A stretch of 11,477 bases of DNA, taken from NCBI GenBank assembly GCA_902803365.1, contig CADCPU010000208.1, forward strand, positions 1 to 11,477, given 5' to 3'. Positions within the stretch are counted from its first letter, which is position 1, and each line of letters opens with the position of its first letter. The stretch comes from Oscillospiraceae bacterium (GTDB lineage Bacteria; Bacillota_A; Clostridia; Saccharofermentanales; Saccharofermentanaceae). Under the pieces are notes generated by a model. It saw only the letters and a program-made list of their open reading frames with translations, had not been told where the DNA came from and searched no databases. Positions 1 through 6,545 of the stretch are shown one piece after another. Both the position numbers and the translations under genes were made by a program.

Positions 1-1
1 A

Positions 2-3000
2 GGTCCCGTATTGGTCATAGACCGTGAGAGCGATTATTTTGCGAGCGTATATCAGGATGACTATGCCGGTATGTGTGAGATCGTGGAACACATGATCACC
101 GTTCATAATAAGCATGACATCGGTTATATCTCGGGTAAGAAACGTCATCACCACTCTGTTACCAGACTTAGGGCATATCAAGATACGTTAAGGAAACACG
201 GGATCCAAGTAGATGAGGACAGGATATTCCATGGTGACTACTGGTATAACAGCGGTTCATCAGCGATAAGGTTCTGGGCTGACAGCCCTGACGGGCTTCC
301 CGAAGCTATTGTCTGTGCCAATGACGAGATGGCAATAGGTGTATGCAGCGAACTTTCCAATATAGGGATCAAAGTGCCTGAACATATTGCAGTTGCAGGT
401 TTTGACTCACTTGAAGAAGGAAGGTTGAGTCCTCTTTGCGTTACTTCGTCACGACTCCCGTACAGTGAGATCGGTGAATATGCGGCCGGATATATCTACA
501 GTAAGCTCAACGGTGAAGAACCGGGGGAATTTGACAGCAAGCCTCGTTTGATGGAAGGCGAGACGTGCGGATGCGGTAAGGCGGATCTTGAAGAATATCT
601 GCCCAAGCGTACTTCCTGGGAGACCGTAAGAATGGCGGAATATATAAGTGACATCAACTCCATGATGTCAAGAAATCTCATGGCGCAGTCGGATATGGAA
701 GGTTTCTTCGGTACGCTCTATTCTTATGCATATCAGATAAAAGACGTTAAACGATTTGCTCTGTGTCTGGCTGACATATGGCTCGATATGGCGGATGAGA
801 CAGCGATCCACCATCTGGCAAATGAAGGTTATCCGAAGCATATGTGCCTCGCGGTAGATTATCTCAGTAACAGAAGCGACAACAGATTCGGTCTGGACGT
901 CATATTCGATACTGCAGAACTCCTGCCGGATCTTTTTATCGATGATAAGCCTTCAAGTTATATCGTTACTCCTGTATTTTGTGAGAGCGAGTGCTTCGGA
1001 TACGCAGCATTAAGTTATGGTGACTTGCCTCAGAGTTATACCGAAGATTACCGTATATGGATCGAGTCGATAGCCGAGAAACTGGAAGTTTTAAGGCGCA
1101 CACTGGAACTTGAAGCCTACAAGAAAAAACTCGAGCAGTTCCATACAAATAAATATACAACATCGACAAACGGTTATGATGCTCTCTCAAGAGCGGAGCA
1201 GCATGACTGTGATATCACGGAGAGGATCCTCAACGATAATCTCCTTACATATGTATATCAGCCTATTGTCCGTGCATCTGACGGTGAGATCTATTCGTAT
1301 GAGGCACTTATGCGTTCGGCTACTGAAGAACGTATCAATCCTCTTGATATGGTCAAGTACTCGAGTGTTCTCGGCCGCCTTCAGGATATCGAGAAACTTA
1401 CATTCCTCAATATTCTCGGCAAGGTCAGGAACGACGCCTCGTTTTTCCACGGCAAGAAGATATTCATCAACAGTATTCCCGGTGTCAGGGTAGAGCCTGA
1501 TACGCAGAAGTCGATCGAAGAACTTGTCCGTGATATCAGTAATGAGATAGTCGTAGAGCTTACGGAAGAGGCTGAACTTCGTGATGAAGATCTCGACCGT
1601 ACCAAGAAGTTCTTTAACGATCTCGGAATGGGGATCGCGATCGATGATTATGGAGCAGGTTATTCGAATATCAATAATCTTCTCCGTTATGTTCCTAATT
1701 ACGTCAAGATCGACAGGACGCTTTTGACTGACATCAACAATAAGCCGCAGAAGCAGCATTTTGTGAGTGAGATCATAAACTTCTGTAAGGATAACGGGAT
1801 CTTGTCCCTGGCGGAAGGTATCGAGACCAAGGAAGAGCTCCGCACTGTCATCCATATGGGTGTAGACCTTATCCAGGGTTACTATACGGGACGTCCGCAG
1901 GCCGTGCCTTTGGCTAAGCTCGACAAGAAGGTCCTGGATGAGATCACTACATATTCACGTGAGAAAGAAGACGGAGACGAGAAGGAAGTGTATGTTGCAG
2001 GAAACAGCAACAGAGTATCGCTCGCACTTCTTGTTAAGTACGGCTGTTCTGATATCGTTGTAGGTAAGGAAGATTCCGTATACAGGGATGTCGCTATCTC
2101 CGGTGCGCCTAATCTTAAGACCGACATCAATCTTAGGGTGCTCTCGGGCTATACGGGTGAAATTACGCTCAATAACGTATATCTGTCTAATATCAAGAAC
2201 CGTCCCTGCATCGATATCTCGGAAGGTTCCAATGTTACGATCAATCTTATAGGAAATAATGTTTTCAGGGGTGCCGGCATCCGCGTGCATAAGAATGCGA
2301 GCCTTCATCTTATAGGTGACGGTAATCTTACGATCGAGGTCGATAATCCTAAGTACTACGGCATCGGAAATGATCTCGAATCTGAACACGGCAATATGCA
2401 CTTTGATCAGGACGGCAAGATCACAGTCATTGCAAACGGCCATGAAGGCATCTGTATCGGTTCCGGTCTTGGCGGTATCATAAGGATAGACAGAGGTCTT
2501 TATGCACTCAGGAGCGGCGGAACAAAATGCTGCGGTATCGGTGCATATTCAAGTGAACACAATATCGATATCATAAATTGCAGTATCGATGAAGACATCA
2601 ATGCTAACTATGGTGTAGGTATAGGCTGTCTTGAGAGCAACGTCAACGTATATGTAACCAAGACCACTCTCAAGATCTTAGGCGGCGGCAACAGGTTTGT
2701 AGGTATCGGATCGATCAACGGAGCTCATGCGATCACCAAGATCGAAGATGCGAGCATAAATATCGATCTTCGTTCGCATTATTCGACTTGCCTCGGAACA
2801 CTTCACGGAAGAAGTGATATCAGGTTTGAGTATGCGGGAGTTCATATGGAAAATGCCGGTAAGGAGTCACTCGCATTCGGCGGTGTCGAGCAGGAGACTC
2901 ACATCAGGATAGAGAGTGCTGATACCCGTGTCGAACTTCACAACAATCTGGGTTTTGAGACTTATGCCAAGGACGAGGATATCAATATCACCAACGGCAG

Positions 3001-3055
3001 GATGAGGGTCATCGTAAATGACCATGAAGTAAAGCACGTATTAAAGTACGATTGA
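2..3055 (+). CDS. LacI-type sensor / EAL c-di-GMP phosphodiesterase with C-terminal beta-solenoid (5' partial)
   Basis: The gene enters from upstream: the frame is open to base 2, reading GPVLVIDRESD before the TTG at 11, so that TTG is not a true start. Residues below are counted from 11. Residues 1-190 resemble the second half of a LacI/PurR sugar-binding fold (CANDEMAIG 102-110, VAGFDS 128-133). Residues 200-375 look GAF-like, ending in a helical linker. Residues 405-640 form a complete EAL domain: EAL 431-433, FINSIP 485-490, VELTE 515-519, IDDYGAGYS 544-552, KID 566-568, AEGIE 601-605 and QGYY 622-625. All expected metal- and substrate-binding positions look intact, so hydrolysis of c-di-GMP is likely. 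Residues 730-1000 contain G-[IL]-G repeats every 27-31 residues, as in a parallel beta-helix. No signal peptide or membrane segment is visible in the part present, which suggests a cytosolic enzyme sensing a sugar-like ligand. Whether an N-terminal HTH exists lies outside the window. Confidence 0.9.
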   Translation, partial: GPVLVIDRESDYFASVYQDDYAGMCEIVEHMITVHNKHDIGYISGKKRHHHSVTRLRAYQDTLRKHGIQVDEDRIFHGDYWYNSGSSAIRFWADSPDGLPEAIVCANDEMAIGVCSELSNIGIKVPEHIAVAGFDSLEEGRLSPLCVTSSRLPYSEIGEYAAGYIYSKLNGEEPGEFDSKPRLMEGETCGCGKADLEEYLPKRTSWETVRMAEYISDINSMMSRNLMAQSDMEGFFGTLYSYAYQIKDVKRFALCLADIWLDMADETAIHHLANEGYPKHMCLAVDYLSNRSDNRFGLDVIFDTAELLPDLFIDDKPSSYIVTPVFCESECFGYAALSYGDLPQSYTEDYRIWIESIAEKLEVLRRTLELEAYKKKLEQFHTNKYTTSTNGYDALSRAEQHDCDITERILNDNLLTYVYQPIVRASDGEIYSYEALMRSATEERINPLDMVKYSSVLGRLQDIEKLTFLNILGKVRNDASFFHGKKIFINSIPGVRVEPDTQKSIEELVRDISNEIVVELTEEAELRDEDLDRTKKFFNDLGMGIAIDDYGAGYSNINNLLRYVPNYVKIDRTLLTDINNKPQKQHFVSEIINFCKDNGILSLAEGIETKEELRTVIHMGVDLIQGYYTGRPQAVPLAKLDKKVLDEITTYSREKEDGDEKEVYVAGNSNRVSLALLVKYGCSDIVVGKEDSVYRDVAISGAPNLKTDINLRVLSGYTGEITLNNVYLSNIKNRPCIDISEGSNVTINLIGNNVFRGAGIRVHKNASLHLIGDGNLTIEVDNPKYYGIGNDLESEHGNMHFDQDGKITVIANGHEGICIGSGLGGIIRIDRGLYALRSGGTKCCGIGAYSSEHNIDIINCSIDEDINANYGVGIGCLESNVNVYVTKTTLKILGGGNRFVGIGSINGAHAITKIEDASINIDLRSHYSTCLGTLHGRSDIRFEYAGVHMENAGKESLAFGGVEQETHIRIESADTRVELHNNLGFETYAKDEDINITNGRMRVIVNDHEVKHVLKYD

Positions 3056-4006
3056 TCAGTCATTGGAGATCTTTTTGACGATATTCTTAAGTGTCCTCAT
3101 ATTTTGAAGATTAAGTTCGAAGTCCTGTCTCTTCTGACGGACTATAGTCTGGAGCATCATTCCCGTAAAGAACGACAGGAGCGCCGCCATCATCGTAAAT
3201 CCGCAGACGATGAGGGTCGGGTACTTCGGAACGATACCTGTCTTAAGGAACTCCGTGAGGACCGGTATAAAAAAACCGATCGAGAGTAATGCGAGCAGGG
3301 CGGCGATGATCCCGAAAAAGCCCAGCGGTCTATATGTCCTGTAAAGCCTTAAGATCGTCTTGAGTACCTTGAAGCCGTCCGAATAAGTATTGAGTTTTGA
3401 TTCGCTGCCTTCAGGTCTGTCCCTGTACTCGATGATGACGTTTTCCACATACATGTTCTTGTCGACCGCATGGATACTCATCTCAGTCTCGATCTCGAAT
3501 CCCTGTGACAGGATCGGGAAAGTCTTCACGAATTCATAGCTGAAGGCCCTGTATCCCGTCATGATATCCTTTATGTCATTATCGAAAAGGAAATTGATGG
3601 ACTTCCTTACAAGGCTGTTTCCGAAGTTGTGGAACGGTCTTTTATTTTCTTCGAAGTATGTGGAAGAGAGACGGTCACCGACAACCATGTCGACCTTCTT
3701 TTCGAGCACGAGGTCACACATCTCACGTGCAAACTCGGCAGGATAAGTATCATCACCGTCAGTCATGATATAGCACTCTGCATTGATCTCGCGGAACATA
3801 CGTCTTATTACGTTGCCCTTACCCTGTTTATACTCGTGTTTTACGATCGCACCTGCCTTGGCTGCGAGCTCGGCCGTCTTGTCGTTCGAGTTATTGTCGT
3901 AGACGTAGATCTTTGCTTCGGGAAGGCAGTTCTTAAAATCGTTTACGACCTTCTCGATGGTCTTTTCTTCGTTATAGCAGGGGATCAATACTGCGATCTT
4001 ATCCAT
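3056..4006 (-). CDS. GT2 family glycosyltransferase, polyprenyl-phosphate (DPM1/GtrB-like) type
   Basis: This 316-residue protein has an N-terminal GT-A fold: VLIPCYNEEKTI (6-17), VYDNNSNDKT (35-44), and the nucleotide-sugar and metal motif DGDDTYP (83-89). GYRAFS (151-156) and the E-x-E-T-E stretch near 171-175 resemble dolichyl- or undecaprenyl-phosphate sugar transferases. Two membrane helices (about 228-250 and 262-285) precede a basic and amphipathic C-terminus. By family it would transfer a sugar from a nucleotide donor to a lipid phosphate at the inner membrane face. The sugar cannot be read from the sequence. Its ATG (4004-4006) overlaps the end of the upstream membrane-protein gene by 8 bases, so the two are probably translationally coupled. 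Its TGA directly abuts the stop of the opposing EAL gene. Confidence 0.88.
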   Translation of the reverse strand: MDKIAVLIPCYNEEKTIEKVVNDFKNCLPEAKIYVYDNNSNDKTAELAAKAGAIVKHEYKQGKGNVIRRMFREINAECYIMTDGDDTYPAEFAREMCDLVLEKKVDMVVGDRLSSTYFEENKRPFHNFGNSLVRKSINFLFDNDIKDIMTGYRAFSYEFVKTFPILSQGFEIETEMSIHAVDKNMYVENVIIEYRDRPEGSESKLNTYSDGFKVLKTILRLYRTYRPLGFFGIIAALLALLSIGFFIPVLTEFLKTGIVPKYPTLIVCGFTMMAALLSFFTGMMLQTIVRQKRQDFELNLQNMRTLKNIVKKISND

Positions 4007-5801
4007 TGTTCTTTTCTTCCTTCTTAGGTCTTAATGCGATCATTGCCGTCATTGGCAGTGAACAGAATGCTGCGTATATATATCTGAATTCCGAATATAC
4101 CGGAGTAGCTATCAGCAATGATAGGACGATGAGGAGTACCGGCAGTGTTGCGATCGCTCCGTGCCTGTCTTTTTTGAGCAGTGCGATCATGAGGAGTACC
4201 ATGTCAAGCCAGACAAATACGCCGATGCTGAGGAACGGTCTCATGATTACGATGTTGGTCGACAGCCACAGGTATTCCTTGAATAATGTGTTGAGCTGAG
4301 GGAACCAACACTGCTTAAAGATGCTCATATCATTGTCCGGCGTATCATTGATATTCCAGCGCCAATAGTCGTAACCGGAGTTCCAGTAGCCGACCGTCTG
4401 GTCGATCCAGGCTCTCGCGTAGATGAACGGATTCTTAAGACCGAGAGATATATAAAGCTTGATGTAATCTGCCTTCTGTTCCTTGATGAGGTCCTGGTTG
4501 CCGTAGTACCTTACGAGATTCTTGATAGGATCTACGAGGCCTGTATTGTATCTTTGACGTATCTTCTCAGGCTTTGCGAGCTGTGTTATGAGTTCAAGTT
4601 CATGCTCATCCATATCCCCGTTTTCGTATACGACCTTGGCGATCTGCTGCGTAGGGATCGCAAGTGATTCGATCGTGTCCGCCTGTTCGATATCAAATGC
4701 GGAAAGTGCTATATGCTTCATTGTAAAACTCAATATGATCATTGTACCCATAAGGATGATGAGCATTTTGTCCTTGAGTTTTATCGTGATCGCGACAATG
4801 AAGGTCAGGAGAACGAATACGAAGAAGCCGTTGCTCCTGAAAAGGCACGTTCCGAGGCTCGACAGTGCAAGAAGGATGATGTTGAGCTTCTTGTTACCGA
4901 CACCGTTCATATATCTGAAAAGCGTGGTGATGAGTACGAGGACAAATCCGCCGAACATGATGTCTTTCCACAGGGTAAATGCATATACCAGATGGTAAGG
5001 CATTGCAACATAAAAGATCATAGTGAGTATTATTGCCCATCTCGGTGCTTTCATCTGTTCCATCGTAGCAACGGCAAATGAAAAGCATGCGCCGATGAAG
5101 ATTACCTGGAAAACGCTGTAGAGACATACAGCCGCATTCATGTTATGGAAGAGTCTCGAACCGATAGTTATGAAGAACTTGATAACCATCGTGTGATATA
5201 CGGGATGATGGTTAGAATAATCATTTGTCATGATCTGCTTCATTTGGTTAAGACTGTCGACCGTAAGCTCGCCCGGATACTGACAGAGTAAGAGAACGAG
5301 AAGTCTCGTAACAACAAGAAGTGCAAGACTTATGAAGAAGATCTTCCGGGTCTCTGGTGCCTTGTCACGTTCTTTTAAGAACAGCTTGCCGGTATTTTTG
5401 TATATGAACAAAAAGATATTTTGGAAAATGCAGAAACCGCCAAAGAAAAATACGATGATCAGGAATGTGTTGTACGGGATCCTGAGTGTTGATTCGAAGT
5501 CCTGACTTATATGTCCGAGAGCCCATATATTGTAGTTTGCCAGGGCAGTCATGAGAGTAAAGAGGATGCTCGCAGCGTAAACGACAAACGCATTGAACCT
5601 GCCTTCGATCTTTTTGAACAGACAGTTTCCGTCCTTGATGTTCTTTACTGCACAAAACAGCGCTGCAAAGAATATCAGTATGTAGTTTATGTAATATGAA
5701 TGCGTTCTTGCTATCTGTGTTCCCCACAGGATCATAAAGAAGATCTGAAGACCGATGAACCATTTTGATTCTGTTATTCTCTTTGAAGGAATAATTGACA
5801 T
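3999..5801 (-). CDS. DUF6020-like multi-spanning membrane protein (putative GT-C-type glycosyltransferase)
   Basis: A 600-residue polytopic membrane protein. Hydrophobic segments lie near 15-32, 38-54, 72-90, 110-132, 153-173, 222-246, 255-275, 281-297, 306-320, 324-341, 346-361, 522-541, 552-566 and 572-590. A large hydrophilic, probably external, loop spans about 362-515. The loop after the fifth helix carries YPGELTVDS (175-183) with an acidic residue, then NHHPVYHT (197-204); WKD follows at 278-280. This pattern is typical of DUF6020 proteins, which resemble GT39/GT83-like GT-C enzymes. I infer that it uses the lipid-linked sugar made by the overlapping GT2 gene to modify a surface polymer; no substrate can be named. 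The start is supported by AAGAGG about 7 bases upstream of the ATG. The family call rests on motif memory, not a search. Confidence 0.75.
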   Translation of the reverse strand: MSIIPSKRITESKWFIGLQIFFMILWGTQIARTHSYYINYILIFFAALFCAVKNIKDGNCLFKKIEGRFNAFVVYAASILFTLMTALANYNIWALGHISQDFESTLRIPYNTFLIIVFFFGGFCIFQNIFLFIYKNTGKLFLKERDKAPETRKIFFISLALLVVTRLLVLLLCQYPGELTVDSLNQMKQIMTNDYSNHHPVYHTMVIKFFITIGSRLFHNMNAAVCLYSVFQVIFIGACFSFAVATMEQMKAPRWAIILTMIFYVAMPYHLVYAFTLWKDIMFGGFVLVLITTLFRYMNGVGNKKLNIILLALSSLGTCLFRSNGFFVFVLLTFIVAITIKLKDKMLIILMGTMIILSFTMKHIALSAFDIEQADTIESLAIPTQQIAKVVYENGDMDEHELELITQLAKPEKIRQRYNTGLVDPIKNLVRYYGNQDLIKEQKADYIKLYISLGLKNPFIYARAWIDQTVGYWNSGYDYWRWNINDTPDNDMSIFKQCWFPQLNTLFKEYLWLSTNIVIMRPFLSIGVFVWLDMVLLMIALLKKDRHGAIATLPVLLIVLSLLIATPVYSEFRYIYAAFCSLPMTAMIALRPKKEEKNNG

Positions 5802-5878
5802 ATATTACCTCTTGTTTTTTCCGCTATGCCCCTGTGAAATTATATCGCAATTTCCTCTCGTATGTTATGTGTTCATTT

Positions 5879-5908
5879 GTTATAATTGTGCGGGTTTTTA
5901 CCAATCAA
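5879..5908 (-). promoter_or_regulatory. Candidate sigma-A promoter for the DUF6020/GT2 operon
   Basis: On the minus strand, TTGATT (5903-5908) lies 18 bases upstream of TATAAC (5879-5884). Transcription would start near 5872 and give a leader of about 70 bases. The AT-rich region makes alternatives possible. The same DNA read on the plus strand gives TGTTATAAT (5878-5886), an extended -10 pointing the other way. Confidence 0.4.
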
Positions 5909-5920
5909 TTATATATAAAG

Positions 5921-5944
5921 CACAACAATCTGTCATAAGTGTTT
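5921..5944 (+). promoter_or_regulatory. Upstream element shared with the C_GCAxxG gene
   Basis: CACAACA followed by TGTCATAAGTGTTT. Nearly the same string (CACAACA, then TGTCATAAAGTGTTT) occurs at 10231-10253. Both copies sit on the plus strand a short way upstream of a promoter, 18 bases from the -35 box here and 9 there. It may be a regulator site; no known motif was recognised. Confidence 0.35.
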
Positions 5945-5962
5945 CATTCACTTAAATTCAAA

Positions 5963-5991
5963 ATGACAAAAGACAAATTTTGTTGTAAAAT
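5963..5991 (+). promoter_or_regulatory. Sigma-A promoter for the DUF6465 gene
   Basis: ATGACA (5963-5968), a 17-base spacer, then TAAAAT (5986-5991): each box has five of six consensus bases. Predicted start near 5998 gives a leader of about 34 bases before the ATG at 6032. The leader contains GGAGG at 6019-6023. Confidence 0.65.
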
Positions 5992-6031
5992 AACAAAGTA
6001 TCATATATGAAACCATACGGAGGAATTAAAG

Positions 6032-6436
6032 ATGGAAATCGATAAGACAATCGCAGTCGCTCCTGCAAAAGTAGAAGAGCCTGCAAAGGCAGTTGAGGCA
6101 AAGAAGGAAGAGGCAAAGAAGCCTGCAGCTAAGAAGGCACCTGCTAAGAAGCCTGCAGCCAAGAAAGCAGCAGCTCCTAAGAAGGCAGCAGCTAAGAAGC
6201 CTGCAGCAAAGAAGGCTCCTGCTAAGAAGGCAGCTCCTAAGGCTATTGTAGCTCCTAAGACATTCGTTATCCAGAACGTTAACGGTGACGGCGTTTCTTA
6301 CACAGATATCGTTAAGAAGGTCAACAAGGATTGCAAGGCTGCTATCAAGAACCTCGACATCTATGTTAAGGCTGAAGAAGGCAAGGCATACTATGTTGTT
6401 AACGGAGATATCTTCGGTGACGTAGATCTCTTCTGA
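6032..6436 (+). CDS. Lys/Ala/Pro-rich histone-H1-like protein with C-terminal DUF6465 domain
   Basis: A 134-residue protein in two parts. Residues 1-26 are acidic and basic mixed (VEEPAKAVEAKKEE). Residues 27-70 are a run of KKPAA, KKAPA and KKAAA units resembling the tails of eukaryotic H1 and bacterial Hc1/AlgP-type proteins. Residues 75-134 form a compact domain with YTDIV (90-94), LDIYVKAEEGKAYYVVNG (108-125) and a terminal GDVDLF, which I recognise as DUF6465-like. DUF6465 has no known function. The tail suggests binding of nucleic acid or another polyanion, but this is inference. There is no signal peptide or membrane segment. GGAGG lies 8 bases before the ATG. The strongly biased codon choice (mostly AAG, GCA/GCT and CCT) together with a good promoter and terminator suggests a highly expressed single gene. 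Confidence 0.85.
   Translation: MEIDKTIAVAPAKVEEPAKAVEAKKEEAKKPAAKKAPAKKPAAKKAAAPKKAAAKKPAAKKAPAKKAAPKAIVAPKTFVIQNVNGDGVSYTDIVKKVNKDCKAAIKNLDIYVKAEEGKAYYVVNGDIFGDVDLF
6110..6241 (+). repeat. Coding tandem repeat of AAKKP/APAKK units
   Basis: This stretch of the DUF6465 gene is made of recurring AAGAAG, GCTGCA and CCT-containing units of about 12-18 bases. They encode the KKPAA/KKAPA tail, residues 27-70. Such repeats commonly vary in length between strains by slippage; that is expected but cannot be shown from one sequence. Confidence 0.75.
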
Positions 6437-6460
6437 TCTGACTTATAAAGGTATCTTACG

Positions 6461-6494
6461 AAGACCGGACGTGATCAAGCGCCCGGTCTTTTTT
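6461..6494 (+). terminator. Intrinsic terminator of the DUF6465 gene
   Basis: AAGACCGG (6461-6468) pairs perfectly with CCGGTCTT (6483-6490) around a 14-base loop. Including the end of the stem, six T residues run to 6494. It begins 24 bases after the stop codon. Confidence 0.85.
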
Positions 6495-6500
6495 CGCGCA

Positions 6501-6534
6501 AAAAAAGAAGACCGGTCACATCTGACCGGCCTTC
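6501..6534 (-). terminator. Intrinsic terminator of the DUF4214 gene
   Basis: CCGGTCA (6512-6518) pairs with TGACCGG (6523-6529) around a 4-base loop. After a single mismatch the stem extends by GAAG/CTTC (6507-6510 and 6531-6534). On the minus strand it is followed by six T residues (complement of 6501-6506). It starts 12 bases beyond the stop of the DUF4214 gene. Confidence 0.82.
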
Positions 6535-6545
6535 CGAAAACATCT

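Noticed and set aside
1187..1855. Long minus-strand open frame (222 codons) inside the EAL gene
   Set aside because: It is the antisense shadow of a clearly conserved EAL domain, with no ribosome site and no recognisable product.
3104..3289. Small plus-strand frame opposite the GT2 gene
   Set aside because: It has no ribosome site or promoter and lies wholly antisense to a well-supported gene.
5802..5872. Riboswitch or attenuator in the DUF6020 leader
   Set aside because: The leader is only about 70 bases and I see no stable stem or known aptamer core.
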